From Candidatus Bathyarchaeia archaeon (lineage in GTDB: Archaea > Thermoproteota > Bathyarchaeia > Bathyarchaeales > DTEX01), in contig JAWBXB010000004.1 in the NCBI GenBank assembly GCA_038868075.1, forward strand, positions 58,629 to 122,628: a stretch of 64,000 bases of DNA, written 5' to 3'. The position numbers were made by a program, and so were the translations under genes. Below the pieces are notes generated by a model. The model made no database searches. It was not told the origin of the DNA and saw only the letters and a program-made list of their open reading frames with translations. Shown here in pieces: positions 1 through 9,575 of the stretch (position 1 is its first letter; each line of letters begins with the position of its first letter).

Positions 1-1166
1 TGAATGAGACTATTTATATAATGGAGTTACCATTCAAAGTTTCGGGAATAGTAAATGAAACAAGGTTTTCTTTAATTAAAGATTTAGATCAGGAATCAGT
101 TACCCCCCTACTTTTAGAGATTGTACCAGGTTTTGGTACTCACTTAATTACAGAGGTATGTATAATAGTGCCATATAAGACAGCGATTCATCTTGGAGGA
201 ACACTTATGTCTATTTCACTTAAAACTAGTCAGAACTCCACATTAAAGATGGCTGAAACATTATACTTTCTCTTTAGGGATCTTAATATATACTTTGTTT
301 CTGATGAAAAAACCTATATTTATAGATCCGGTATATCTCAACATTTATTTGGATGGCAATATCAAATTCTGCCAGTTTTTATAGCAATTCTCTCCATACT
401 TTCGCTGTCATTAGGCTCTCTTAACGAGAGAAAAAGAGAAATAATGATTTATAGTACTGTAGGTTTATCCCCCTCACATATAACTATGATGTTTCTTGGC
501 GAATACTTAATTTATGCAATAGTTGGAAGTATAACGGGTTACCTGATATCACTAGGTAGCAATTATATGCTTAATTTGTTTGGAAGGGGGCTTCACGTAA
601 ATACCTCGTCTTCTTGGGTCCTCATAATTCTGTGTTCTATGATGCTAATAATTATTTTATCCACAATTTACCCAGCATATGTAGCATCAAGTCTCACCAC
701 CCCATCTAAGGAGAGAGTCTGGGTGATTCCGACGGAGCCAAAAAATGATGAATGGATCATACCGCTACCATTCGTGATAGAGAGCGATAATGAGGCGAAA
801 GCTGTAACATTCTATTTGTACGAATACATGGAATCTCACTTAAGCCCAGCTGCCGAACAATTCTGGGTATTGAATCTTCAGCAGATAACGGAAAATATTG
901 ATGGCGTTGAATCTAAGACATTAGATACGGTTGTACGCTTGGCACCTTATGAGGCTAATATCGTTGAAGACGCTAAATTTAGAATAATTAGAGATAATGT
1001 TTCTGGAAAATATTTTGTGCAAGTATTTCTGCATCGAAGAAGCGGGGAGAAATCGGTCTGGAGGAATCTGAATAAAAGTTTTGTTGACAACATCCGTAAG
1101 CAATTATTATTATGGAGAAGCTTGAATAAGATGGAAAAAGAGCGTTATGGTGAGGGGCTAGAATGA
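1..1166 (+). CDS. FtsX-type ABC permease, C-terminal part (cut by window start)
   Basis: The reading frame is open from base 3, so the gene begins upstream and only its C-terminal part is visible. Three hydrophobic segments follow one another (roughly 340-420, 480-570 and 620-690). Between the first two is the sequence NERKREI..YSTVGLSPSHI, which is the FtsX-permease pattern in which the cytoplasmic loop says that error-prone 'ERR.EI..l..iG.s...i'. After the last membrane segment comes a soluble domain of about 150 residues ending in a basic tail. The same order and wording occur at the C-terminus of the large permease at 31764-34820 (minus), so the two are paralogs. Such permeases work with an ATPase, which is not visible here. 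The stop overlaps the next start by ATGA, so it is translationally coupled to the OPT-like gene. Family is well supported; substrate is unknown. Confidence 0.75.
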   Translation, partial: NETIYIMELPFKVSGIVNETRFSLIKDLDQESVTPLLLEIVPGFGTHLITEVCIIVPYKTAIHLGGTLMSISLKTSQNSTLKMAETLYFLFRDLNIYFVSDEKTYIYRSGISQHLFGWQYQILPVFIAILSILSLSLGSLNERKREIMIYSTVGLSPSHITMMFLGEYLIYAIVGSITGYLISLGSNYMLNLFGRGLHVNTSSSWVLIILCSMMLIIILSTIYPAYVASSLTTPSKERVWVIPTEPKNDEWIIPLPFVIESDNEAKAVTFYLYEYMESHLSPAAEQFWVLNLQQITENIDGVESKTLDTVVRLAPYEANIVEDAKFRIIRDNVSGKYFVQVFLHRRSGEKSVWRNLNKSFVDNIRKQLLLWRSLNKMEKERYGEGLE

Positions 1167-3022
1167 CTTTTGAAGAGGTTAAATTAAACTGGAGAATCTT
1201 TTTAGTAGTGTTGTACGCTCTAGTAGTTTTTATGCCAGCGCTAATATTAATATATTTATATACCTTTAATTTAACTCTAGTCACATCAGTTTCTTGGGCA
1301 ACATTAATACTCTCTATCGAGTTAACACGTTTATCAGGTAAACCTCTCAGTAAATCCGAGGCTGGTGTAATTTATCTTACATGCAGTGTTTTAGGCTTAA
1401 TTTGGTATCCGCTTCAATGGATTTACCAAATATACTTCAAAAATTCGCCTGTAGCAAGAGAATTTAAAATATCCGATTTAGTACCTGATTTTTACTCTCC
1501 TACGGATCCAATTATTTTTGAATCCCGAACATTTTTCGATAATTCATGGTTATTGCCAATAACTGTTGGTTTACTTTTCGTTCTATCTATGATCGTTACA
1601 GATATATCCCTGGGCATGCTAGCCTATCATATAATAGCTAGAGGGGAAAAACTACCCTTTCCACTTCAACATGCAGAGGCTGAGGGAATTATAACATTAA
1701 CTACTCGAGAAACTAGTAGACTTAGAATTTACGCCATTTCAGCTTTTATTGGGCTTATCTATGGATTTATAGCTTATGGTGTCCCTCTTATAACCCAAAG
1801 TTTAGGTATGCACACAATAATAATTCAAACACCTTGGGTTGACCTTAACAATTTTGTCCATCTAATACTCCCGGGAGCCTCGCTTGGCTTATCCACCGAT
1901 CTGATTATATTATCCTTAGGCCTTATTATACCCTTAGAAATATGCTTTAGTATTTTTATCGGATCTTTTGCCCTATATTTTATTGGAAATTATATATTAG
2001 TTATATATGGCTTTACTGATTTTTCTCGTGAATTCAAGTTTGGCATGAGTATAGCTGACTCGATGCAGCGTTCTCTTATGCATTTCTGGATTTTTCCAGC
2101 AATAGGATTCGCAATATCTGTCGGCGTCATGCCAATTCTTACGCATCCTAATGTTTTCATCAATTCTTTAAAAATTTTGAAAAAAAGTCGTAGAAGTGGC
2201 GGTGAAATAGTAGGTTTATACTGGATAATTATAGGGGTCTTATGCGGTACCGTTGGTTCATGTATTCTTACATATATTCTTGTGCCAGACTTCCCAATAT
2301 GGCTTCTTATAATAACGTCATTAGGTTGGTCAACAATTTTTTCAATAACCTGTTCTCGTTCAATTGGATTAACTGGAACAAGTTTCGATGTTCCCTTTAT
2401 AAATTATTTAGTGTATTTAGGAAGCGGTTATAAAGGCTATAAAATATGGTTTGCCCCGCTAGTTCTTGAAACTTCGGCAGGGGCGCCGATGTGGTGTGCT
2501 AGATTTGAAATTGCGGAGCTCTGTAATTTTAATCCAATAAGCGTGGTTAAGATCTATTTACTACTTACGCCCTTAACGATCTTATTGGGCTCACTTTATC
2601 TAGCCGAGTTCTGGAGAATTGCTCCTATCCCTTCAGCAACTTATCCCGGAGTAGATATTTATTGGCCTATTCAAGCAACAATTCAATCTATGTGGATTTC
2701 AAGATCCATTTCAATTATGCCGAATATGATGATTATTGGTTTTCTGCTCTCCTCGGCTTTGTATTTAGTAATCGAGTTTTTGCATCTCCCTATATCTATT
2801 GTGGGAATCGGGACAGGACTCTTTACCACAATACCTGTTGCAACAGGGATTTTATTATTTGCGCTCCTAAAGAAAGGTTTTGAAAAAATCTTTGGTAAAG
2901 AGTGGTGGAGAAGATATAGCGCTATTATGGTAGCTGGTCTCTCGGCGGGAGAGGGGTTATCCATAATACTAAGCAGTACAATATCATTAATTATTAAGGG
3001 AGTGAGTCTACTACCATATTAA
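1163..3022 (+). CDS. OPT-like polytopic membrane transporter
   Basis: A 619-residue protein with about 14 hydrophobic segments. Two features resemble the oligopeptide transporter (OPT/YSL) family: EKLPFPLQHAEAEGI after the fourth or fifth membrane segment, like the family's 'lPFP.g.a' element, and a C-terminal GLSAGEGLSIIL, like the 'aGliaGegl' end of OPT proteins. The segment LPGASLGLSTDLI also fits. Length matches OPT proteins (600-700 residues). OPT members carry peptides or metal chelates by proton coupling; the substrate here is unknown. The gene starts inside the stop of the permease gene (ATGA) and is followed after 20 bases by a glycosidase-like gene, so the three are probably one transcription unit. 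Family call is by motif memory only and could be wrong; that it is a polytopic transporter-like membrane protein is firm. Confidence 0.5.
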   Translation: MTFEEVKLNWRIFLVVLYALVVFMPALILIYLYTFNLTLVTSVSWATLILSIELTRLSGKPLSKSEAGVIYLTCSVLGLIWYPLQWIYQIYFKNSPVAREFKISDLVPDFYSPTDPIIFESRTFFDNSWLLPITVGLLFVLSMIVTDISLGMLAYHIIARGEKLPFPLQHAEAEGIITLTTRETSRLRIYAISAFIGLIYGFIAYGVPLITQSLGMHTIIIQTPWVDLNNFVHLILPGASLGLSTDLIILSLGLIIPLEICFSIFIGSFALYFIGNYILVIYGFTDFSREFKFGMSIADSMQRSLMHFWIFPAIGFAISVGVMPILTHPNVFINSLKILKKSRRSGGEIVGLYWIIIGVLCGTVGSCILTYILVPDFPIWLLIITSLGWSTIFSITCSRSIGLTGTSFDVPFINYLVYLGSGYKGYKIWFAPLVLETSAGAPMWCARFEIAELCNFNPISVVKIYLLLTPLTILLGSLYLAEFWRIAPIPSATYPGVDIYWPIQATIQSMWISRSISIMPNMMIIGFLLSSALYLVIEFLHLPISIVGIGTGLFTTIPVATGILLFALLKKGFEKIFGKEWWRRYSAIMVAGLSAGEGLSIILSSTISLIIKGVSLLPY

Positions 3023-3042
3023 GGAAGACGATGTGAGAAAGC

Positions 3043-5478
3043 ATGAAGACCATTAAACGGTTAGCGCATATTTGCTCCTCAAACTTCAAATTAACTATTT
3101 ACAAGGAACCTTCGACTGGAAAATTTGGGTTGAAATTTTTAGACAGAGGGAACTCTAAAAAATGTCTCTTCGAAAATTTAAAGCCAGCGGAGTTTTCGCT
3201 ATACAATAAAAACGGTGAGAAACTTTCTACATTAAATTCAGGTTACGATTCGGCAAAATTCTACGGAAGATTTATAGTGTGCATGAAGAGTTTCAATTTA
3301 AAGGATGACCTGAATTTATTATTTAAAGATGTTTTTTCGCTTATAGGTGAAGATTGCTTTAAAATTGACAGATTAATTTTCGTGAAAAAAAGCGCAAGAA
3401 GTGATGCATTTAATTCTTCTTTTTCTCTCCTAACATCTTCTTATATAAATATGGATGAAAAAGACCTGGAAAATTTACTATGGTTTGTACCGGGTGCTTG
3501 GTATAAAAAGAATAAATATTCTGAGAGCATTATCGACCCAAAAAATAGGTTTGAATTTTTTAGAGAAGATCGTTTATCTGCTCCATTAATGATGCTTTTC
3601 CTTCCAAACTTAAACTTGTCTTTAACGATTGCTCGAGGAAATATTGATGCCTCCTCAGTTCAGAGAGATTTTAGAAGGCGCGTGTTAATTGACGGAAGAA
3701 TTAAAGTTGGAAGTTTTGGCGCAACATATTTCAATAATAGAGTTCTTTTGGGCTGGTGGTATCCGGCCATCGAAGGTATGTGGAGATATACAGATAGCCC
3801 CTCAAATGCTTTTCTTCTCGATTTACATCCCTTAAGTGAGAGTTTCTCTCAGAAATACACTCTGCTGATTAGATTAAGGAGTCATGAATCATTTATTAAT
3901 GCCATACGGGACACATGGAGGTTCTTTTACAAATATTACAATCCAAAATATGTTAATGGTGTAAATTTGAATGAAGTTGAGAGATGCTTAATAAATTTTC
4001 TTTATAATCAATGCAGAGACTTTGGTGATGATATTATAGGAATACCCCTCTATGTTTGTTCAAGAACAGGATATGTTTGGAATAGAAATCTTGAGGTTGG
4101 TCACACAGGTAGACAGCTACTTTCCGCTTATTATTTAATACGTTTCGGTTTCGATAAAAATCGAGTTGACATGCTTGAAAAAGGAGAAAAAATAATTGAT
4201 TTCTGGGTGAAAAAATCCGGTTTTAATCTTTCTCATGTCTCTTATAACCCTGATACACGATGCTGGTATGATGATAACATCTACCCCGGCGGAGGATCAT
4301 CTCCACCGAACAAGGTTTTTTTGAGAAAGGAAGTAGAAGCTCATTTGGCTGTACTTCTCGCTATACAAGAAGAAGTTAAGAATAGTCGTGAAAAGCCGGA
4401 ATGGGAAGCGTGGGTTAGGAGTTTTGGTGATTGGTTGATTGAAAATCAAAACCCAGATGGATCTTTCTATCGCCAATATTATATAGATGGCACGCCTTCT
4501 TGGTGTGAAAAAGGTAACACTTACGAAGTCATCCCCTTTTTAATTGAACTTTATCGCTCAACAAATGAGAGAAAGTATTTGGAATCAGCAATTAAAGCCG
4601 GAGAATTCCACTGGAATTTCTATGGAAAAGAATTCGAATTTTTTGGTGCAACTCTTGAGAATCCAAATGTCTATGATAAAGAGGCAGGGTCGCATTCTCT
4701 AGAAGCCTATTTATCTTTATATGAAGTTTCAGGAGATGAAAAGTGGTTAAAGGCGGCTGAGACAGCAGCATTATTTGCTGAAACATGGATTTATATATGG
4801 AATGTTCCCATGCCGATTGATGATCCAAAAGTAGAATGGGACTCCTCAAAAACAACTGTCGGTACTGGTTTAATAGCGGTTGATCACTCAAACGTAGACA
4901 TGTATCAATCATTTAATGCATATGAGTATTTTCGTCTTTATCAAATTACAAATGACCCACATTACTTGGATATTGCAAGAATCCTACTAAACAATACCAA
5001 ACAAATGATCGATTTGGATGGAAAGCTCAACCTTGCCGAGCCTGGTTTTCAGCAAGAGGGATGGTGTTTCTCTGTAGATCGAAAATTAAAAAGGGGTTAT
5101 GGTGTTTCAGTATGGCTTCCATGGGTTCCAGTATCACATTTACATGGGATTTTTAAAATTAAAGATTCTTATGGTACTACAGATTTTGACCTGGTAATGA
5201 CATTTCCAAAACGGATTATACATGGGATTATAGGTAACATAATAAATACTTCTCTTTTTATTAAATCCTATAAACCGATAATAAACATATCTATTCCACA
5301 CAAAATAAAAAAGATTTTTTTAGATTGCCCACCGTTTTCTGAAGTTTTTTTACAGAGAAAAACAACCAGCGTTAGCAGAGTTCAAGATAATGGAAGCGTA
5401 ATTCCCTTTACAAATAAAGGGAAAGTCCTCTATTTCAGAGTTTTAAAAGGAACAAAACACATTATAGAAATTACATAA
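3043..5478 (+). CDS. Glycosidase-like protein with alpha/alpha-toroid fold (hypothetical)
   Basis: An 811-residue protein without signal peptide or membrane segments. Residues from about 310 to 650 are rich in helical repeats with aromatic and acidic residues typical of (alpha/alpha)6 barrel glycosidases and lyases: GHTGRQLLSAYYLIRFG, FGDWLIENQNPDGSFYRQY, EAGSHSLEAYLSLYEVSGDEKWLKAAE, and DHSNVDMYQSFNAYEYFRLYQ. The N-terminal 300 residues are beta-rich and may be a carbohydrate-binding or substrate-capping domain. I do not recognise a named glycoside hydrolase family. It lies 20 bases after the OPT-like transporter and an FtsX permease, so a role in processing an imported glycan or glycoconjugate is plausible, but this is inference from context only. 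A T-rich stretch follows the stop and could terminate the unit. Confidence 0.5.
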   Translation: MKTIKRLAHICSSNFKLTIYKEPSTGKFGLKFLDRGNSKKCLFENLKPAEFSLYNKNGEKLSTLNSGYDSAKFYGRFIVCMKSFNLKDDLNLLFKDVFSLIGEDCFKIDRLIFVKKSARSDAFNSSFSLLTSSYINMDEKDLENLLWFVPGAWYKKNKYSESIIDPKNRFEFFREDRLSAPLMMLFLPNLNLSLTIARGNIDASSVQRDFRRRVLIDGRIKVGSFGATYFNNRVLLGWWYPAIEGMWRYTDSPSNAFLLDLHPLSESFSQKYTLLIRLRSHESFINAIRDTWRFFYKYYNPKYVNGVNLNEVERCLINFLYNQCRDFGDDIIGIPLYVCSRTGYVWNRNLEVGHTGRQLLSAYYLIRFGFDKNRVDMLEKGEKIIDFWVKKSGFNLSHVSYNPDTRCWYDDNIYPGGGSSPPNKVFLRKEVEAHLAVLLAIQEEVKNSREKPEWEAWVRSFGDWLIENQNPDGSFYRQYYIDGTPSWCEKGNTYEVIPFLIELYRSTNERKYLESAIKAGEFHWNFYGKEFEFFGATLENPNVYDKEAGSHSLEAYLSLYEVSGDEKWLKAAETAALFAETWIYIWNVPMPIDDPKVEWDSSKTTVGTGLIAVDHSNVDMYQSFNAYEYFRLYQITNDPHYLDIARILLNNTKQMIDLDGKLNLAEPGFQQEGWCFSVDRKLKRGYGVSVWLPWVPVSHLHGIFKIKDSYGTTDFDLVMTFPKRIIHGIIGNIINTSLFIKSYKPIINISIPHKIKKIFLDCPPFSEVFLQRKTTSVSRVQDNGSVIPFTNKGKVLYFRVLKGTKHIIEIT

Positions 5479-5593
5479 CCCATATTTTATTTTTTAGTTT
5501 AAGAATTGGACCGATTACTACTGTTCTATACACTATTTCTAATAATGTCTTTAGAGAAATTTAGGGTTTTCTGGAAATTAGATAGTCTTTATA

Positions 5594-6661
5594 TTAGTTA
5601 TGAGATTTTAAGCATGCCTTTTGTACCTTCCCTCTCATTAAGTATGATTTAATACTTTTCCACCTGTCTAGTATGATATCGAGGGTTCCAAAGAATCCTG
5701 CATGTACTGAATAGAAAATATAGCATAAGTAGTTGCATCTTACGCATTGCTGATTCTCTCTCCGTAGCCTATCTATTATCGGGCTTTTTAAGATTTTGGG
5801 TAACTCGAATATTGATGATATTGGTTCCTTTATATGGCATCCTGAAACTCTCCCTAAATGATCTACAACTAGAAAACTTTCAAGAGCTCTGCACCTCCAT
5901 ATTCTCTTCCCTGTTAGAGCTAAGTGTTTTACCGCTTCAAGAGTCTTCTTTGTTATGTAAATGTACTCATTTTCCATTTTCATTTTTATTAGGGTATCAC
6001 AGACTTCAGCCAAATACCTTAAATCGGTTATTTCATATTCGTCATTTTTCTGCCCTATTGAAAATGTTCTGTTTTCTAGCGGATAATCGTAAGTATATAA
6101 GCAATACCATACTGGTATTTCCTGTTCTATAAAATATTTTGTGAAATCAATTATTTCATAGAGATTTATCTGGGATATTGTTGGTGAAACACCAACGTTA
6201 ATTCCCTCCTTCTTGAGAATACTAATGGATTCCATGGCTTTTTTCCAGGAGCCTTTCACTCCCTTAAGGTAATCATTTTTCTTTTCATCTAGAGTATCTA
6301 AAGATATCGCTACAAAATCAGCATTACGTAATTCATCGATCTTATTTGCTGCAATACTTCCATTATCATATATGGTTGTTATGAAATATTTTGAGGCATA
6401 TCTTAAAATCTCACCTATATCGTCACGTAGGAGAGGATTTCCTCCTGAGAATACTATCTCTAGTACGCCAATATCGCGTAAAATATCTAAACCCTTTTTA
6501 ACATCCTCGGTTGATAATTCATTGGAGTCTTGATCTATCCATACGTTGCAGCCTCTACAACGGTAATTACATTTTCTTGTTATGAACCATTGAGCATGAT
6601 ATATTCTAGGAGATTTTAGAGCACGTTTAGCAAGATCTAAGATCTTTGAAGATGTCATCAT
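5594..6661 (-). CDS. Radical SAM protein with C-terminal cysteine cluster
   Basis: A 355-residue radical SAM enzyme. The iron-sulfur motif CNYRCRGC (CxxxCxxC) is near residue 30, followed by FSGGNPLLRDDI (the GGE-like SAM-binding motif in variant form, GGN) and DFVAISLDTLDEKK. The C-terminal part carries further cysteines (WRCRALE, SGCHIKEP, CVRCNYLCY), which resembles a SPASM or twitch auxiliary cluster domain. The closest general types are the MoaA/HpnH/PqqE-like enzymes; the substrate cannot be told. It is the last gene of a minus-strand run, 16 bases after a family-2 glycosyltransferase, which suggests work on a membrane lipid, a glycan or a peptide; this is inference. The GGN variant in place of GGE is seen in some family members. 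Confidence 0.8.
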   Translation of the reverse strand: MMTSSKILDLAKRALKSPRIYHAQWFITRKCNYRCRGCNVWIDQDSNELSTEDVKKGLDILRDIGVLEIVFSGGNPLLRDDIGEILRYASKYFITTIYDNGSIAANKIDELRNADFVAISLDTLDEKKNDYLKGVKGSWKKAMESISILKKEGINVGVSPTISQINLYEIIDFTKYFIEQEIPVWYCLYTYDYPLENRTFSIGQKNDEYEITDLRYLAEVCDTLIKMKMENEYIYITKKTLEAVKHLALTGKRIWRCRALESFLVVDHLGRVSGCHIKEPISSIFELPKILKSPIIDRLRRENQQCVRCNYLCYIFYSVHAGFFGTLDIILDRWKSIKSYLMRGKVQKACLKSHN

Positions 6662-6677
6662 AGTAATACCTTGGTCT

Positions 6678-7388
6678 TTAACGTATTGGCTCCCAAGACT
6701 TTGATATCGTTCTATTAAATAATAAATAGGATATATAATTGCTTATCCACATTTTAAGAACCCTCAAAAAGCCCATTCGCTTAAATCTCCTCATAGATTC
6801 ATAAACTGTTAAATCGCTAAGGAAAACTATTCTGCCAATCTTGGAGAGCCGTAAAGCTAAATCATGGTCTTCTATACATGGAAGATTCTCATTAAATCCC
6901 CCGACCTTTAAAAATGCTTCACGCCTAACGGCGAAAAACTTGCCTTGGGAATGGGGCTTAAAATAAGTGAATAAATGTAACAAAAAGTTATAGAAACGGA
7001 AGAAAGCTTCCTCAAACGGGCTTGGATCAAGCGGCATAATATTGCATATCACTCCAATGACATTTTTATCCCTAAAAGCTAGTATGATTTTCTCAGCAAA
7101 ATCAATTGGGAATTTAATATCAGCATCCATGAAAATCAATATGTCGCCATTGGCTTTACTAGCACCGTAATTTCTCGCCCTACCTATTCCCCGCTTATCA
7201 AGTATGTAAACTTTATCCGTAAATCTCTTAGCAATATCAACTGTTCCATCCGTACTGCCCCCGTCAACAACTATTATTTCCAAATCTTTACTGGACTTAA
7301 CAAGATCTGAAAGCATGTCACCAATATATTCACTTTCTTGAAGCGTGGGTATCACCACGGATATTCTTAAGCTGTTCCTTTCTGACAT
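6678..7388 (-). CDS. Family 2 glycosyltransferase
   Basis: A 236-residue GT-A fold glycosyltransferase. It begins with ISVVIPTLQESEYIGDML, then IIVVDGGSTDGTVDIA (nucleotide-sugar binding), RARNYGASKANGD and IFMDADIKFP, which holds the metal-binding DxD. FNENLPCIEDHDLALRL provides the catalytic ED region. The C-terminus (LRVLKMWISNYISYLLFNR) is amphipathic and may sit at the membrane. This wording is typical of dolichol-phosphate mannosyltransferase-like enzymes, so transfer to a lipid carrier or to a lipid is likely. It lies between ribosomal S30e (90 bases upstream) and the radical SAM gene (16 bases downstream), with which it is probably co-transcribed. Confidence 0.85.
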   Translation of the reverse strand: MSERNSLRISVVIPTLQESEYIGDMLSDLVKSSKDLEIIVVDGGSTDGTVDIAKRFTDKVYILDKRGIGRARNYGASKANGDILIFMDADIKFPIDFAEKIILAFRDKNVIGVICNIMPLDPSPFEEAFFRFYNFLLHLFTYFKPHSQGKFFAVRREAFLKVGGFNENLPCIEDHDLALRLSKIGRIVFLSDLTVYESMRRFKRMGFLRVLKMWISNYISYLLFNRTISKSWEPIR

Positions 7389-7478
7389 CCTTCATCACTA
7401 AAAAAGCAAGCAAGTCTACTAGTAGATATCTACTTATTTATGCTAAAAAGATTTGATTTAACTTAATTTTTTAAGTCT

Positions 7479-7643
7479 TTAAAGTATCCAATTTTGGCCT
7501 GGTTTTCTTTGCAATATAACCCTTTTCTCATAATTCCTTCTTACTCTTACTCTAGGGGACTTACTAACTTTCGGTAATGGCTCAATTTTCGGGGTTTGTG
7601 AGCGAACCTTTCCAGCCTTGGAGAGACTGCCATGCGTTGGCAT
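7479..7643 (-). CDS. rps30e: 30S ribosomal protein S30e
   Basis: A 54-residue basic protein starting [18 protein letters not shown] and ending [18 protein letters not shown], the hallmark of archaeal and eukaryotic S30e (the FAU C-terminal part). The frame is open further upstream, but the family always begins near MPTHGS, and GGTG precedes this ATG at a workable distance, so I place the start at 7643. It is a small-subunit protein. It sits 16 bases after the methyltransferase gene and 90 bases before the glycosyltransferase gene on the same strand. S30e is missing or overlooked in many archaeal annotations because it is short. Confidence 0.93.
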   Translation of the reverse strand: MPTHGSLSKAGKVRSQTPKIEPLPKVSKSPRVRVRRNYEKRVILQRKPGQNWIL

Positions 7644-7659
7644 TTTATTTTCACCACCA

Positions 7660-8286
7660 TTAAACAACCATTTTATTCTCAATCCTATTATTTATGCTTT
7701 TACCTGTATATTCGCCGCGTTTACTACACATGGCTATATAGCACTTTATCTTCTCATCAGTATCTATTAGTGATGTTGCCATGCCGAGCTCCCTTAAAAT
7801 TCTTAGAAAATCCTCTTTTGAAAAGAACTTTTTAAGTCCAGTCACGATGATCTCTGAATTATTCTTAGCAACTCTCGCGATTTCATGTAACGTCAAAATT
7901 GGGTCAGGCATATTTTGAAGTAATGTTATGGCAAATACTTTATCAAAAACCTCGTCCCTAAAGGGTAGAAAATCCGCATCAGCCCTTATCAGAAAAACAT
8001 TATTCAATCTATCCTTTTTTATGAGATTTTTGGCAACTTTAAGGATTTTTAAGGATATGTCAACGCCTATGATGAATCTAGCTGAATCAGATGTATAATT
8101 AAATAGGAGCCCGGTCCCGCAGCCAACATCTAAGATGACATCTAACGGATTAATATGAAGAATTTTTAGGATCTCATTAATCTTTAATTTTTGTTCGTAA
8201 CCATATAAAGCGTTATAAATTCTTGAGATTTTATCATAGTGTTTAATTACCTTACGCTTTATTTCCCAGAATCTGAGATCTAGCAT
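7660..8286 (-). CDS. Class I SAM-dependent methyltransferase
   Basis: A 208-residue Rossmann methyltransferase. Motif I is [16 protein letters not shown] near residue 55, motif II ends in FIIGVDIS, and motif III/IV lie in [20 protein letters not shown]. The C-terminal part reads [18 protein letters not shown], as in the UbiE/COQ5-like group. The substrate is unknown. It is the first gene of the minus-strand run that continues with S30e, the glycosyltransferase and the radical SAM gene, and it is divergent from nucS, with which it shares a 50-base AT-rich promoter region. Confidence 0.85.
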   Translation of the reverse strand: MLDLRFWEIKRKVIKHYDKISRIYNALYGYEQKLKINEILKILHINPLDVILDVGCGTGLLFNYTSDSARFIIGVDISLKILKVAKNLIKKDRLNNVFLIRADADFLPFRDEVFDKVFAITLLQNMPDPILTLHEIARVAKNNSEIIVTGLKKFFSKEDFLRILRELGMATSLIDTDEKIKCYIAMCSKRGEYTGKSINNRIENKMVV

Positions 8287-8336
8287 ATCTAAAAATAAAT
8301 ATTTATATTTTTATATCCTAAAAATTTGTTGGGAAA

Positions 8337-9116
8337 TTGCTGCCAAGTAGAAAGATCTTAATTGTAAGCGAGAACCCAAGTGTGGATGAGGCTTTAAGTA
8401 AACTTGATACTGCATTTAATGAGAGAAGAACAGTTGTGTTAATTGGAAACTGTTGGGTTAATTATTGGGGTAGAGCCAGTTCAAAACTTGAGCCCGGTGA
8501 AAGAATAGTAATAATTAAGGAAGACGGCTCTGTTCTGGTTCATAGATCTAAAGGATATGAACCAATTAATTGGCAGCCTCCAGGCTGCTCGCTTAAAGCA
8601 TATAAAGATGGAGCCTCCCTCGTTATCACAGCTATTAGGAAGAGTCCGCGTGAAACTGTATCAATATACTTTAGTCAAATATATTTTCTTTCAGCTTTAA
8701 AGCTATCCGATGAGGGAGAATTCTCACTTTATGCAAGTGAAGAGGATATGCAAAAGGCCATATTAATGGAGCCATCATTAATCGAGGACGGTTTTAAACC
8801 CATTAATTATGAAAAGAAAGTCAAACCAGGCTTTATTGACATTTATGGTATAGATAAAAATGGGCGCATGGTCGTGATAGAAATAAAGCGTAGAACGGCT
8901 GGCAAGGATGCGGTTCTACAATTAGCCAAATACATTGAGTCACTGAAAGTTTCAGCTGGTCAGGAAATAAGGGGCATATTAGTTGCTCCACAAATATCAA
9001 AAGAGGCCCGGCGCCTCCTTCTATCTTTAGGATTAGACTTTAAGAAGATTGATCCTAAAAAATGCTCTGAAATACTTCGCAGAACAGAGAATAAGAAAAT
9101 AATAGAATTCTTCTAG
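8337..9116 (+). CDS. nucS: Endonuclease NucS (EndoMS), mismatch-specific
   Basis: A 259-residue protein of the NucS/EndoMS family, a dimeric nuclease that cuts both strands at mismatches and provides non-canonical mismatch repair in archaea lacking MutSL. The N-terminal half (to about 125) is the DNA-binding beta domain with NCWVNYWGRASS. The C-terminal RecB-like nuclease domain shows D168 in PGFIDIYGID, E182 and K184 in VVIEIKRR and Q198 in AVLQLAKYIE, the expected PD-(D/E)xK set. The start is TTG at 8337; no ATG is available nearby in frame. The gene stands alone on the plus strand, divergent from the methyltransferase gene. Confidence 0.93.
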   Translation: MLPSRKILIVSENPSVDEALSKLDTAFNERRTVVLIGNCWVNYWGRASSKLEPGERIVIIKEDGSVLVHRSKGYEPINWQPPGCSLKAYKDGASLVITAIRKSPRETVSIYFSQIYFLSALKLSDEGEFSLYASEEDMQKAILMEPSLIEDGFKPINYEKKVKPGFIDIYGIDKNGRMVVIEIKRRTAGKDAVLQLAKYIESLKVSAGQEIRGILVAPQISKEARRLLLSLGLDFKKIDPKKCSEILRRTENKKIIEFF

Positions 9117-9157
9117 ATCCCGTTTTTCAGGAAGTATGAATGGCCTTGTTTGCTAAA

Positions 9158-9538
9158 TTAATTCTCAGGTGTTAACAAATTAACTATTTTTGATGCCACC
9201 GATATTATTTTATCAGTTTCCTCCATTATAACCGGGCTTTTTCCCTTCTCTTCTGCCATATTTTCTAGCTGCTTTATCGCTCTCTCAATCTCCACCAAGA
9301 ATCTAAGCACTGGGTTCTCTATTGGAAAGGTTTCCTCAAGCGCCTCCTCAACTATGCGTTCAATGAAAGATGGTTCTCCTAGACTGTAATATATCGCCGC
9401 CTGAGCTTTCCTTAATGCATCAAAAGCTAAATCTAATGCTCTACTATCTTTTTTCGCTATTTTGACCTCATCCATTGCCTCCCTAAGATAACGTAGAGCC
9501 CAACCCTTACGATATTCATCCATCAACATTTCTCTCAC
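9158..9538 (-). CDS. Hypothetical all-helical protein
   Basis: A 126-residue protein, apparently entirely helical: YLREAMDEVKIAKKDSRALDLAFDALRKAQAAIYYSLG in the first half and LRFLVEIERAIKQLENMAEE in the second. The pattern of a long helix pair followed by a second pair is reminiscent of HEPN-like or coiled-coil four-helix bundles, but no HEPN catalytic RxxxxH is seen. I do not recognise the family. Start is uncertain: GTG at 9538, or ATG at 9529 or 9523. It follows S17e by 37 bases in the opposite order of reading (S17e is downstream on the same minus strand side at 9576-9803, which is upstream in transcription), so it may be co-transcribed with S17e. Confidence 0.6.
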   Translation of the reverse strand: MREMLMDEYRKGWALRYLREAMDEVKIAKKDSRALDLAFDALRKAQAAIYYSLGEPSFIERIVEEALEETFPIENPVLRFLVEIERAIKQLENMAEEKGKSPVIMEETDKIISVASKIVNLLTPEN

Positions 9539-9575
9539 ACAAATAACTAAAATTAGTCCCTCCCACCTTTATCCA

